Below the pieces are notes generated by a model that saw nothing but the letters and a program-made list of their open reading frames with translations, ran no database searches and was not told the origin of the DNA. A stretch of DNA of 64,000 nucleotides from Yersinia aleksiciae (GTDB lineage Bacteria; Pseudomonadota; Gammaproteobacteria; Enterobacterales; Enterobacteriaceae), in NCBI RefSeq assembly GCF_001047675.1, contig NZ_CP011975.1, positions 1,776,073 to 1,840,072 of the forward strand, written 5' to 3'. Positions 28,750 to 39,490 of this stretch are shown here, one piece after another. Position numbers and translations under genes: made by a program. How positions within the stretch are numbered: position 1 is the stretch's first letter; each line of letters starts with the position of its first letter.

Positions 28750-29634
28750 CTATTTGCCCAATAGTTCACGCTCAATTCGTTCGCGGGTAGCAACCGCCTG
28801 ATGCACCATTTTTTCCGGATAACCAAAAAGAGACGTCGCAATAATTGATTCGCCGCCGACTTTAAAAGTGCGATTGGCGAAATCCATATCACGCAGGGTT
28901 TGGAATAGTGCCGAGAAATCAACCTCCCCTTCACCAATTCCCACATGCTGATGAATAACAGCATCAACCCCTGGTGGATTAACAATATAGCGACAGTGTT
29001 TAGTGTGATTCATGGTATCGGCGATCAATACGTGAGAGAGGTCATCACCGGCATATTTCAGCATACTGGCGACATCCCCTTTGCCTTTATCGTAGAAAAA
29101 GGTGTGAGGCACGCTATAGAGATATTTCACATTATCGCTGCGTAATGATTTCACTAAATCCGCAGTTTCATTATTTTCTTCGCAGAAATCCCACGGGTGA
29201 GATTGAATCTCTACCCGGATGCCTTCCCGCTCAATAATTGGCAATAACTCTTCCATTGAGCGATACCACATCTCTTCACAAATCTCGGGTTCATTCGGAT
29301 CACCCGAGAGCTCGGTATTAATCACTGAAACACCCATTTCGACCGCAACCTCAATCATTCTCTTCCAGTTGGTTACCGCCGCTTGCCGCCGTGCTTCAAG
29401 CGGTCCAGCCCAGCGATATACCACGATAAAAGATGATATTTCGATTCCGGTCTCTTTTAGGACTTTCTTATATTCTGCGACAACTTCGCGGCCCGCTTTT
29501 GGATGTTTATAAAAGGGATTAATCTGTGGATGTGGTGACTGCTCTATATAGTCATATCCCCACTCCGCAACTTGGCGAACCATCTTGGTAATACCGAGCT
29601 CTTTAATAACATCAACGTCAAATGCAATCTTCAT
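28750..29634 (-). CDS. iolH: IolH-like sugar phosphate isomerase/epimerase
   Basis: This 294-residue TIM-barrel protein of the AP-endonuclease-2/xylose-isomerase-like fold resembles IolH of inositol operons. Supporting motifs are WGYDYIEQSPHPQINPF, RYIVNPPGVDAVIHQHVGIG and GEGEVDFSALF. IolH has no firmly assigned reaction; a role in handling inositol isomers is commonly supposed. The start at 29634 is preceded by GGGGGCG; the frame extends to 29730 without support. It lies between iolG and iolE with gaps of 114 and 143 bases. Confidence 0.82.
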   Translation of the reverse strand: MKIAFDVDVIKELGITKMVRQVAEWGYDYIEQSPHPQINPFYKHPKAGREVVAEYKKVLKETGIEISSFIVVYRWAGPLEARRQAAVTNWKRMIEVAVEMGVSVINTELSGDPNEPEICEEMWYRSMEELLPIIEREGIRVEIQSHPWDFCEENNETADLVKSLRSDNVKYLYSVPHTFFYDKGKGDVASMLKYAGDDLSHVLIADTMNHTKHCRYIVNPPGVDAVIHQHVGIGEGEVDFSALFQTLRDMDFANRTFKVGGESIIATSLFGYPEKMVHQAVATRERIERELLGK

Positions 29635-29748
29635 AACGCCCCCGATTTCACATGTGATGCGCGCAAACTTGAAATAAGCCCGGTTTGCAATAAAAGGTCT
29701 GACTATGCGGCAGCATGATGACTGACGCACAGGCGGCTGATATCGGTA

Positions 29749-30828
<1,080 letters not shown>

Positions 30829-30872
30829 TCACATACGATTAGAGCTGCTCTTTACCACTCATTGGGCTAGCG

Positions 30873-32813
30873 CTAATAGTCGCGAGCTTTGGCTATATTC
30901 TGTTCCAATACACGGACTACGGCGTCAGTCCTTTCACCTTCAGATACCTGAGCAACCCCTACCCGCCACCAACTCAGGTACTTATGTACCATGGTCTTTG
31001 GCAGCACTTTTATGTCAATCAAGGTAGAAACTGTCTGTAAACGGGCATCGGCCAATGCGTCGACCAATTGTTGTTCGGTGGAAACACGGTATGTTTTACA
31101 ACCATAGGCAGCAGCTAGCATGGCGAAATCTACTGGAACAAAATTACCATCCAGTTGACCAGTTTCCTGATTGCGGAAGCGGAATTCAGTGGCATAGCTA
31201 TCCATGCCATGTTCCATCTGGAGATTATTTATGCAGCCATTGGTCATGTTATCGAACAGTATCACGTTGATTTTGCAGCGCTCTTGGATAGAGGTGACCA
31301 GTTCGGAATGCAGCATCATGAAGGCACCGTCGCCGACTAACGAATAGACTTCACGGCTAGGTTCGGCCAGCTTCACACCCAATGCCGCACTGACTTCATA
31401 ACCCATACACGAATAGCCATATTCAACGTGGTAACCATTGATCCCTTTGGTACGCCAAACTCGCTGTAAATCACCGGGTAGACTACCGGCTGCCGCAACA
31501 ATGACGGCATCATGAGGCAATTGATTATTGAGTACACCCAGCACCTGGCTCTGCGTCAAGAATGAGCCAGTTTTCTGGATAAACTCAGCAAAAACGTGTT
31601 CACGATCCAAGTGGTCATTTATTTCAGGGATGAAATCCTCACCGCAGTACTCTACCTGATAGACTCGCTGTGTTTCTGCCAATTGTTCAGCACGCATCCG
31701 GGCGATTTCACCACCCCAGCCAGCCTGATAACCGGTGCTACCAAGCTGTTGATGCAATGCTGACAGAGCTTCACGCGCATCAGCCAGCAATTGCAAACCA
31801 TCCAGTTTGCCAGCATCAAAAGCGCTAACATTAATATTGAGGAATGAAACGTTCGGGTTCTGGAATAACCATTTTGATGATGTTGTGAAATCGGAATAGC
31901 GCGTGCCAACACCGATCACTAGATCAGCCTGTTTTGCCAATGTATTCGCGGCCAAACAGCCTGTTTCACCAATACCGCCGAGATTCAATTCATGTTCGGA
32001 GCTGATAGTGCCTTTACCGGCTTGCGTCTCTACCCATGGCAAACCAAAGCATTCAGAAAATCGTTGTAATGCTTGACCCGCTTGCGAATATTTCACCCCT
32101 CCGCCACACACCAAAATCGGTTTACGCTTTGAGGTCAACAGAGCAATGGCATCAGCCAGCATTGCAGCACTGGCAGGTCGCCGATCAAGGCGATGGATTC
32201 GTTTTTGGAAGAAATAGTCTGGGTAATCATAGGCTTCTGCTTGAACATCTTGCGGCAGACAAAGTGTCACCGCGCCAGTCTCTGCGGGATCGGTCAGTAC
32301 CCGCATCGCATTTATACACGCACTCATCAGCTGTTCTGGCCGCGTTATGCGATCCCAGTATTTACTGACCGGCTTGAATGCATCATTGGTGCTGATACTA
32401 AGATCATGAGACTGTTCAATTTGTTGCAGCACGGGATCAGGTTGGCGCGATGCAAACACATCGCCGGGAAGTAATAACAGTGGAATGCGGTTAGCCGTTG
32501 CCGTCGCTGCCGCAGTAATCATATTAGCGCTACCTGGCCCGACAGACGATGTACAAGCATAGATCTGCTGACGCAGTTTTTGTTTGGCAAAACCGGTTGC
32601 AGCATGGGCCATTCCTTGCTCATTTCGCCCCTGATGAACCACTAAGTCACCACAATTTTGTTCCAGTGCTTGCCCAATCCCCAGCACGTTACCATGGCCA
32701 AAAATAGCAAAAATCCCTTTGATAAATTTGATTTCCTGACCATCAACTTGCAGGTATTGATTGTCCAAAAATCGGACTAATGCCTGTGCAGTGGTTAGCC
32801 GAATCTTATTCAT
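30873..32813 (-). CDS. iolD: IolD 3D-trihydroxycyclohexane-1,2-dione acylhydrolase
   Basis: This 646-residue thiamine-diphosphate enzyme opens the inositol-derived ring to give 5-deoxyglucuronate. The three domains of the acetolactate-synthase superfamily are recognisable, with the C-terminal ThDP/Mg motif beginning [12 protein letters not shown] and ending NNLQ. The N-terminal catalytic glutamate region and QEGMA-like [13 protein letters not shown] are present. It is the first gene of the minus-strand iol unit and is divergent from iolC. Confidence 0.94.
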   Translation of the reverse strand: MNKIRLTTAQALVRFLDNQYLQVDGQEIKFIKGIFAIFGHGNVLGIGQALEQNCGDLVVHQGRNEQGMAHAATGFAKQKLRQQIYACTSSVGPGSANMITAAATATANRIPLLLLPGDVFASRQPDPVLQQIEQSHDLSISTNDAFKPVSKYWDRITRPEQLMSACINAMRVLTDPAETGAVTLCLPQDVQAEAYDYPDYFFQKRIHRLDRRPASAAMLADAIALLTSKRKPILVCGGGVKYSQAGQALQRFSECFGLPWVETQAGKGTISSEHELNLGGIGETGCLAANTLAKQADLVIGVGTRYSDFTTSSKWLFQNPNVSFLNINVSAFDAGKLDGLQLLADAREALSALHQQLGSTGYQAGWGGEIARMRAEQLAETQRVYQVEYCGEDFIPEINDHLDREHVFAEFIQKTGSFLTQSQVLGVLNNQLPHDAVIVAAAGSLPGDLQRVWRTKGINGYHVEYGYSCMGYEVSAALGVKLAEPSREVYSLVGDGAFMMLHSELVTSIQERCKINVILFDNMTNGCINNLQMEHGMDSYATEFRFRNQETGQLDGNFVPVDFAMLAAAYGCKTYRVSTEQQLVDALADARLQTVSTLIDIKVLPKTMVHKYLSWWRVGVAQVSEGERTDAVVRVLEQNIAKARDY

Positions 32814-33370
32814 TTACCCATCCTTTGCTCTGTTTGCGCGACACCATGGTGACCGAAATACATCCAGCCCCTAAGGATACGTAGCCAAGAGAGGAAGCAA
32901 ACTTGGTGGCTTCCACTATGCTGGCGACAGTAAGTTGAAACATAGTAGGGATTATAAACAAATATTTTTTTCATAAAATAACATTACAGAAGAAACATTT
33001 CATTATGCGATGAAGATCAAATAATCCAGTAAACGCTGAAACTACTGAACCACTCGCGACCCGTTCTATGCAGCGTTACCTTTACGCATCAAAATCAACA
33101 TATATTACATTGATATTATTCAGTTATATTGCACTTTAATCTCTACTTCTACTCACCGAAAAAGCCACTAATAACTTGCGTAAGGGTTTAGCCTAAGTCC
33201 CATATTCTTGGGTGATATAAGGCTTTTATCCGCGTCACATAACCGGGGAATAAATTCCATTTAACCTTGAACTTGAAATTTTTATTCCTCATACTGTTTT
33301 TCGAAACGCCATTACAGATTCATTTCATCGATCATTGTCGGGGCTTGGTTTAATACAGAAGGAAATGGGG
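32814..33370. promoter_or_regulatory. Divergent iolD / iolC promoter region
   Basis: This 557-base AT-rich spacer has no gene and must contain both iol start sites. It holds the short palindrome GAAACATTTC (32992-33001) and TTGAAA half-sites near 32933 and 33274, which resemble motifs in other iol spacers of this locus. Whether these are IolR sites is unproven. No clear -35/-10 pair could be fixed. Confidence 0.4.
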
Positions 33371-35290
33371 ATGGGTACACAACACAAAGTGCTGGATGTC
33401 ATATGTATCGGGCGCATTGCCGTCGATTTTTATGGGCAACAGATTGGTGCTCGTCTGGAAGATACCAGTACATTTGCCAAATATTTAGGCGGATCATCAG
33501 GTAATGTTGCTTATGGTACAGCGATTCAGGGATTAAAGTCAGGCATGCTGGCACGTGTAGGTGATGAACATATGGGCCGTTTTTTACGCGAGGAATTACA
33601 GCGTGTTGGGGCCGATACTCGTTTTCTGATTACTGATAAACAGCGCCTGACCGGGTTGGTTATTCTCGGTATCAAAGATCAAGAGACTTTTCCTCTGATT
33701 TTTTATCGTGAAAACTGTGCAGATATGGCCCTGACGCCGGACGATATTGACGAATCTTATATCGCTTCATCAAAAGCGTTGGCAATTACCGGCACACACC
33801 TCTCTCACCCAAACACCCGTGCAGCAGTGCTAAAAGCATTGGAATATGCTCATAAACATGGTTTACGGGCGGCCTTGGATATTGATTATCGCCCAGTATT
33901 ATGGGATCTAACATCACTCGGAGATGGTGAAACACGTTTCATTGAGTCGCAAAAAGTGACGCAGGAATTACAGGAAGTACTGCATCATTTCAATTTAATC
34001 GTCGGTACTGAAGAAGAATTCCACATTGCAGGTGGTAGCACCGATACCCTGACAGCACTGCAAAATGTACGTAAGGCCACACAGGCAACACTGGTCTGCA
34101 AGCGGGGAGCACAAGGTTGTTCCGTGTTTGAAGGAGACATCCCCACAAATTGGGAAGTCGTAAAACTGCACTCAGGTGTCCGGGTCGAGGTCCTCAATGT
34201 GCTGGGTGCTGGCGATGCATTTATGTCTGGCCTACTTCGTGGTTATCTTAATGATGAGGGCTGGGAACAGGCTTGCCGTTATGCTAATGCCTGTGGAGCG
34301 CTGGTTGTTTCGCGTCATGGTTGTGCGCCAGCCATGCCGACCAAAATCGAATTAGATGATTATCTTAGCCGTGAAAATTCTGTTCCACGCCCAGATCGTG
34401 ATGCCCGCCTTAATCATTTGCACCGAGTGACCACACGTAAACAGCAATGGCCTGAACTTTGTGTCTTCGCCTTTGATCACCGCAAGCAACTGGCTGATAT
34501 GGCCCGTGAGGCCGGCGTTGGTGAAGAACGGATCCCTAAACTCAAAACATTACTACTACAGGCCGCGCAACAGGCGGCTCAAGAATCTGGCTTAGAGCAT
34601 AAAAGTGGCATTCTGGCGGATACAACTTATGGTCAGGAAGCACTCAATACCATTACCGGGCAAGGGTGGTGGATAGGCCGACCCATTGAGTTACCCAGTT
34701 CAAGACCGTTACAGCTCGAACATGGCAATATTGGTTCCCAACTTATCGATTGGCCACTGGAACATGTTGTGAAGTGCCTAGTTTTTTATCACCCCAAAGA
34801 CAGTGCAAAGCTACGCCAGCAACAAGATGAACTGATTCTTGATGTCTATCATGGATGCTGTAAAACAGGGCATGAACTGCTATTGGAAGTGATCTTACCT
34901 GAAGATAATGATGATAAAGATGAGCGTTATTATATTGAAACTATGGCTCATTTCTATCAGCTCGGTATTCAGCCGGATTGGTGGAAACTACCACCGCTAA
35001 GCGCCGAGAACTGGCAACAAGTTGGCAAATTGATTGAAGCGCAAGACCCCTATTGCCGTGGGGTACTCATTCTGGGTTTAGACTCCCCAGAAGCCATGTT
35101 AAAAGCAGGTTTTGCCGCAGCTGCACAGGCACCATGGGTGAAGGGTTTTGCCGTCGGCCGGACCATTTTTGGGCAGGCATCACGCCACTGGTTACAGGGT
35201 GAGTTGAATGATGCACAGCTGATTGCACAAGTGAAACAAAATTACCAAACGCTAATTGGGTATTGGCGTGACTATCGTCCAACAGTCTGA
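33371..35290 (+). CDS. iolC: IolC 5-dehydro-2-deoxygluconokinase fused to DUF2090
   Basis: This is a 639-residue two-domain protein. Residues about 8-325 are a PfkB kinase (YLGGSSGNVAYG, NVLGAGDAFMSGLLRGY with the catalytic aspartate) that phosphorylates 2-deoxy-5-keto-gluconate. Residues about 335-635 are DUF2090, beginning CVFAFDHRKQLADMA, an aldolase-like TIM barrel. Because iolJ is not in the locus, DUF2090 probably supplies the cleavage of the phosphorylated product (inference). The start at 33371 lies seven bases after AAGGA; an earlier TTG at 33335 is unlikely. Confidence 0.92.
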   Translation: MGTQHKVLDVICIGRIAVDFYGQQIGARLEDTSTFAKYLGGSSGNVAYGTAIQGLKSGMLARVGDEHMGRFLREELQRVGADTRFLITDKQRLTGLVILGIKDQETFPLIFYRENCADMALTPDDIDESYIASSKALAITGTHLSHPNTRAAVLKALEYAHKHGLRAALDIDYRPVLWDLTSLGDGETRFIESQKVTQELQEVLHHFNLIVGTEEEFHIAGGSTDTLTALQNVRKATQATLVCKRGAQGCSVFEGDIPTNWEVVKLHSGVRVEVLNVLGAGDAFMSGLLRGYLNDEGWEQACRYANACGALVVSRHGCAPAMPTKIELDDYLSRENSVPRPDRDARLNHLHRVTTRKQQWPELCVFAFDHRKQLADMAREAGVGEERIPKLKTLLLQAAQQAAQESGLEHKSGILADTTYGQEALNTITGQGWWIGRPIELPSSRPLQLEHGNIGSQLIDWPLEHVVKCLVFYHPKDSAKLRQQQDELILDVYHGCCKTGHELLLEVILPEDNDDKDERYYIETMAHFYQLGIQPDWWKLPPLSAENWQQVGKLIEAQDPYCRGVLILGLDSPEAMLKAGFAAAAQAPWVKGFAVGRTIFGQASRHWLQGELNDAQLIAQVKQNYQTLIGYWRDYRPTV

Positions 35291-35308
35291 ATCTAACACT
35301 GCCTTATA

Positions 35309-35336
35309 GGCGCTGACGTGTGAATACGTCGGCGCC
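35309..35336 (+). terminator. Hairpin after iolC
   Basis: GGCGCTGACGT pairs with ACGTCGGCGCC (one wobble) around a 6-base loop, 19 bases after the iolC stop. It lacks a T-run, so it may be an RNA-stabilising hairpin rather than a true terminator. The following 240 bases to iolR are AT-rich, with TGAAATTTTCA at 35503-35513. Confidence 0.5.
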
Positions 35337-35575
35337 ATTATGCCGCTATCTACGCTATTTACTCCTTATACGCCCGAAAAAATCCTGATTTTTATCAAAC
35401 TTAATAAAGTAAACTCTTTAGGTTAACCGCATTTCCTTTAAGATGGTTTTGTGAACTGATTCAAGTTGTAATGAAATAAAATAAAATGCCAATATCAGTA
35501 AATGAAATTTTCAAACCATCTGTTAGAATGCCTGACAGATAGCACCTTAATTTTCCTCTGCCGTGGGCCGAATGG

Positions 35576-36409
35576 ATGAATAACCCTACTCAACTTTCAT
35601 TGTTACAAGACCAAATTCGTCATCGTTATGAGACGTTAAGCAAACGCCTAAAACAGGTTGCCCGTTATATCTTGGATAACAGTAATAGCATTGCTTTTGA
35701 TACGGTTGCTTCCATTGCGGCTCAAGCCAGTGTGCCACCTTCGACCTTAATTCGATTTGCCAATGCCTTTGGTTTCAGTGGCTTTAACGAAATGAAACAG
35801 GTATTTCGTCAACACCTGATGGAAGAGACGGTGAACTATACCGAGCGTGCTCGGTTGTTCCGCCAAACCTCCACAGATGGTAATACTGCACCAGAGAAAC
35901 CGTCTGAAATACTGAATGTATTTACCATGGTCAATGCGCAAGCTCTGCAACAATTGGCAGTACAAACCAGTGCAGAACAGCTGGATAAAGCAGTTGAGTT
36001 GTTGAAAAACGCCGAAAATATCTATGTCATTGGCTTACGTCGCTCATTCAGCGTCGCGTCTTATCTAACCTATGCGCTACGCCATTTGGAACGGCGCGCT
36101 TTCTTGATTGATGGATTAGGTGGCATGTTTGCTGAACAGTTGAGCATGGTAAAACCTAAAGATGTCGTGATCGCCATCAGCTATTCGCCCTATGCGCAAG
36201 AAGCACTAGAACTGGTGGAGCTAGGCGCTAAAAGTGGTGCCCAGCAGATTGCGATTACGGATAGTCAGGTTAGCCCATTAGCGGCTTTCAGCGATGTGTG
36301 CTTTGTGGTGCGGGAGGCTCAGGTTGATGGATTCCGCTCGCAAGTTGCATCTATGTGCCTGGCGCAAACACTGGCGGTTTCATTGGCGCTGAATAACGCA
36401 AAGGCATAA
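35576..36409 (+). CDS. iolR: IolR-like RpiR-family repressor of the iol genes
   Basis: This 277-residue RpiR-family regulator has an N-terminal helix-turn-helix (about 5-85, VASIAAQASVPPSTLIRFAN) and a C-terminal SIS sugar-isomerase domain (about 125-265, NIYVIGLRRSFSVASYLTYA). Regulators of this type repress inositol genes in Salmonella and respond to a phosphorylated intermediate. It sits in the middle of the iol locus, downstream of iolC but with its own 285-base spacer. The family assignment is firm and the target is inferred from context. Confidence 0.88.
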   Translation: MNNPTQLSLLQDQIRHRYETLSKRLKQVARYILDNSNSIAFDTVASIAAQASVPPSTLIRFANAFGFSGFNEMKQVFRQHLMEETVNYTERARLFRQTSTDGNTAPEKPSEILNVFTMVNAQALQQLAVQTSAEQLDKAVELLKNAENIYVIGLRRSFSVASYLTYALRHLERRAFLIDGLGGMFAEQLSMVKPKDVVIAISYSPYAQEALELVELGAKSGAQQIAITDSQVSPLAAFSDVCFVVREAQVDGFRSQVASMCLAQTLAVSLALNNAKA

Positions 36410-36470
36410 CGTCTAAAGCGCGGCTCTAGCTATTCCTGCCAGGAAGTGCATGATCTCAGTAGATTCATCA

Positions 36471-36494
36471 ATGGGTAGAATTCTTTCTACCCAT
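36471..36494. terminator. Hairpin between iolR and iolB
   Basis: A perfect 10-bp stem, ATGGGTAGAA with TTCTACCCAT around TTCT, separates the convergent iolR and iolB. No long T-run follows either side. Confidence 0.55.
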
Positions 36495-36518
36495 CCGCAT
36501 TATTCTAATAGCCGTGAA

Positions 36519-37343
36519 TTAGCCTTTCTTTACCGGATACTGATCACTATTGATCCAAGCGTGATCTTTCTCCCAAGTAAATCTCCATAGCCGTACTGGC
36601 CCTGCCATCACATTTAAATAATAGCTGTCATAGCCTGCCAATGTTGCCACTGGGTGATAACCCTTTGGCACTTTCACCACATCACGGTTATAAACCGGCA
36701 TACATTCATCCAGCGAACGATCGTCGGTATACACCCGCTGCATACAGAAGCCTTGTTCTGGATTCAGCCGGTGATAATAGGTTTCCTCCAGATAGGTTTC
36801 ATCTGTTGCATCTTCTTGATCATGCTTATGGCTCGGGTATGAACTGGTATTCCCTTCATCGGTATAGACTTCAACCACCAGCAAACTGTCCGCAGGTTCG
36901 CTGTCAGGTAAAATATTATGAACCAACCGTTGGTTACGCCCCTTTCCGCGCTGCTCAACACTGACATCTGCAGGTGTAATCAAACGGGAAGGTAAATGCC
37001 CTTTTGCTGGGGCACGGCATACAGCCAACTCCAGATCGGTCTCTGCCACGACTTTCACATGATCATGATGAGGGACATATACAGAATAAGGTGGTGTTCG
37101 CTCGAACGGACTCATGCGTTTGCCAATATGTGGATATTCAGCTCGTTGTGTTGAAACTGAAGCAATGCCTGCTATCAGTACTAGACAAAGTTCATTGTCA
37201 CCACTGTCCAGGATTAATGTCTTACCCGCCGAGAGGCGATAAACATCAAACCCAACAAAACGCCAGCCCGCATTCTCTGGTGAAATATGCTGAATACGCT
37301 CATTCGCATCCGGCGACTGACATTTGGCAAGCAGTGAAGGCAT
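36519..37343 (-). CDS. iolB: IolB 5-deoxy-glucuronate isomerase
   Basis: This 274-residue bicupin isomerase converts 5-deoxyglucuronate to 2-deoxy-5-keto-gluconate, between the IolD and IolC steps. The metal-binding cupin motif YPSHKHDQ...TYLEETYYHRLNPEQGF is visible (about 165-200). The C-terminal KGYHPVATLAGYDSYYLNVM is also typical. It lies 54 bases after iolA on the same strand and probably shares its promoter. A GGAGAGT site precedes the ATG. Confidence 0.94.
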   Translation of the reverse strand: MPSLLAKCQSPDANERIQHISPENAGWRFVGFDVYRLSAGKTLILDSGDNELCLVLIAGIASVSTQRAEYPHIGKRMSPFERTPPYSVYVPHHDHVKVVAETDLELAVCRAPAKGHLPSRLITPADVSVEQRGKGRNQRLVHNILPDSEPADSLLVVEVYTDEGNTSSYPSHKHDQEDATDETYLEETYYHRLNPEQGFCMQRVYTDDRSLDECMPVYNRDVVKVPKGYHPVATLAGYDSYYLNVMAGPVRLWRFTWEKDHAWINSDQYPVKKG

Positions 37344-37397
37344 AATGACTCTCCTATTAACAGCATGAAATTATTCGAAAAAACACCATCTATTGCA

Positions 37398-38903
37398 TTA
37401 ACCCAGCGTTGGCATACTGTATTCTGAAACAGTTTGTTGCCCCGTAGGCCAACGAGCTGTGGTTGTTTTCATCCGCGTATAAAAACGCACACCATCAGTA
37501 CCGTGGACATTTAATGCACCGAATACAGACCGCTTCCAGCCACCAAAGCTGTGGAATGCCATTGGAACTGGAACCGGCACATTGACACCCACCATTCCAG
37601 CCTGAACTTCATGGACGAACTGCCGAGCATAATGGCCATTGCTGGTAAAAATAGCGCTCCCGTTACCAAATTCATGGCTATTCACGGTATCAATTGCTGT
37701 TTGGTAATCAGGAACTCTGACAATACCCAGTACTGGGCCAAAGATCTCTTCCCGATAAATCTTCATATCAGGAGTGACATGGTCAAATAATGTGCCACCG
37801 ACATAATACCCTTGCTCATAGCCAGCAACTTTATAATTACGGCCATCTGTAACTAACGTCGCACCCTCTTTAACCCCTTGAGCAATGTAACCAATGACTT
37901 TTTCCTGGTGGGTGGCTGAAATTAACGGCCCCATCTCATTCTCTTCCCCACCTTGCTGAATACCAGGGCCAACACGCAATCGAGCAATAAGTGGTTTTAG
38001 CTTTTCGATTAACTTATCTGCTGTGCTATCGCCAACGACAACCGCGATAGGCAATGCCATACAACGCTCACCTGCGGATCCAAATGCGCCACCCATCAAT
38101 GCATTTACCGTGGCATCCAGATCAGCATCCGGCATGATGATCGCCTGATTTTTTGCGGCGCCAAAAGCTTGTACACGCTTCCCATGAGCACTGGCCGTCG
38201 TGTAAATATGTTCAGCAACGGTGGATGACCCAACAAAGCTGACTGCCTGAATTCGTGAGTCAGTGCAGAGTTGGGCAGCACTTTCATTTGAACAGTGAAT
38301 AACATTGAACACACCATCCGGTAATCCAGCTTCAGTTAATAACTCAGCCAAACGAACAGAAGCAGAAGGGTCTAGCGCAGGCGGTTTCAATATAAAAGTA
38401 TTGCCGCAAGTTAATGCGACAGGGAACATCCACATTGGCACCATTGCTGGGAAATTGAATGGCGTTATACCAGCCACGACACCCAACGGTTGCATCATTG
38501 AGAAGCTATCGACACCAGTACCGACATCTGCGGAGTATTCACCTTTCAATAAGTGTGGGATACCACAGGCGAACTCGACCACCTCTAAGCCGCGAGTGAT
38601 CTCTCCCAATGCATCGGAATAGACTTTGCCATGCTCGCGGACAATCAATTCAGCCAGTTCATCACGGTGTTGTTCAATCAATGCCTTAAAGTTGAACATG
38701 ATACGGGCGCGGCGCAGAGGAGTAGTACGTGACCAGTCGGCAAACGCATGATGAGCAACCCCGATGGTCTGATAAACTTCCTCAGCAGTGCTTTGCGTCA
38801 CCCGACCCTCAACCTTACCGGTGGCAGGATTATGAATATCGGCAGTCTGGTTGCTGGAACTCAGAGAATTCTTCCCGCCAATAAAGTTACTCACAATTTT
38901 CAT
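37398..38903 (-). CDS. iolA: IolA/MmsA CoA-acylating (methyl)malonate-semialdehyde dehydrogenase
   Basis: This 501-residue aldehyde dehydrogenase catalyses the last step of inositol breakdown, malonate semialdehyde to acetyl-CoA plus CO2 using CoA and NAD. The nucleophile is Cys281 in GSAGERCMALPIAV, the motif typical of the MmsA branch. Other family motifs are GVVAGITPFNFPAMVP and EEIFGPVLGIVRV. An AGAGGGTGA site precedes the ATG. It heads the iolA-iolB unit and is divergent from the transporter gene. Confidence 0.94.
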   Translation of the reverse strand: MKIVSNFIGGKNSLSSSNQTADIHNPATGKVEGRVTQSTAEEVYQTIGVAHHAFADWSRTTPLRRARIMFNFKALIEQHRDELAELIVREHGKVYSDALGEITRGLEVVEFACGIPHLLKGEYSADVGTGVDSFSMMQPLGVVAGITPFNFPAMVPMWMFPVALTCGNTFILKPPALDPSASVRLAELLTEAGLPDGVFNVIHCSNESAAQLCTDSRIQAVSFVGSSTVAEHIYTTASAHGKRVQAFGAAKNQAIIMPDADLDATVNALMGGAFGSAGERCMALPIAVVVGDSTADKLIEKLKPLIARLRVGPGIQQGGEENEMGPLISATHQEKVIGYIAQGVKEGATLVTDGRNYKVAGYEQGYYVGGTLFDHVTPDMKIYREEIFGPVLGIVRVPDYQTAIDTVNSHEFGNGSAIFTSNGHYARQFVHEVQAGMVGVNVPVPVPMAFHSFGGWKRSVFGALNVHGTDGVRFYTRMKTTTARWPTGQQTVSEYSMPTLG

Positions 38904-39490
38904 GTCTCACCCTCTTCTTAATAGCGGCTATCGCAAGGGTCATTGAAAATGGCTATATGCCGGACACCTAACGGACCATGCGCTCAATCAGTAAGGGTTA
39001 TCTTGTTGTTGAGCCAAGATAGCCCGCAAGGCGACCAGCCGCCAGAAAGGCGAAAAACCAGCCGATATGCAGACTCTATTCTATTGAAAAAAAAGTTTCA
39101 AATAACTTTCTTTAGAAATTTTGTTTTGTGCGATACCTCGCAAGTTCCTGCAAGCCTTCCAAGCAATCATGAAAATGTCCAGATCATCTCCGCATTGTGT
39201 TCATCCGCCTGCAATTTCTCATCTTTTCCGCTTGAATAAGCTGCTAATGTAAAAAAAAACAAACGCAATCAGTTGGCTCTTTGTCGCCTTAAGTCGCCTT
39301 TGTAAGATTTTTTTTAGCTCGATATTTGAGCTGGATCGAAAAATTAATGTTCCGTTATTTAATAAAAATGAAATGAATGTTCTTATTAAAATCAGTATGC
39401 ACGTTACTTCAATCCAACTCTTGCCCTGCCTATTTCTCTCAACAGGTTAATGCAGCAGGTTGGCGACAAGGGACACTAAACGGAGTTTTT
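38904..39490. promoter_or_regulatory. Divergent iolA / transporter promoter region
   Basis: This spacer of about 590 bases lies between iolA and the sugar-porter gene. A perfect inverted repeat TTGAAA-AAAAAG-TTTCAA at 39084-39101 is a candidate IolR site. An open frame upstream of the transporter start (39377-39490) shows no conserved features and is probably untranslated leader. Confidence 0.45.

Noticed and set aside
33335..33370. TTG start extending IolC by 12 residues
   Set aside because: The ATG at 33371 has a properly spaced AAGGA site and fits the IolC N-terminus, so the extension is not needed.
35067..35282. Antisense frame in the iolC DUF2090 region
   Set aside because: It is a shadow of the iolC coding frame without a ribosome-binding site or any domain.
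39377..39490. 38-residue N-terminal extension of the sugar porter
   Set aside because: Sugar porters begin shortly before the first helix, and the CGGAG site points to the ATG at 39491.
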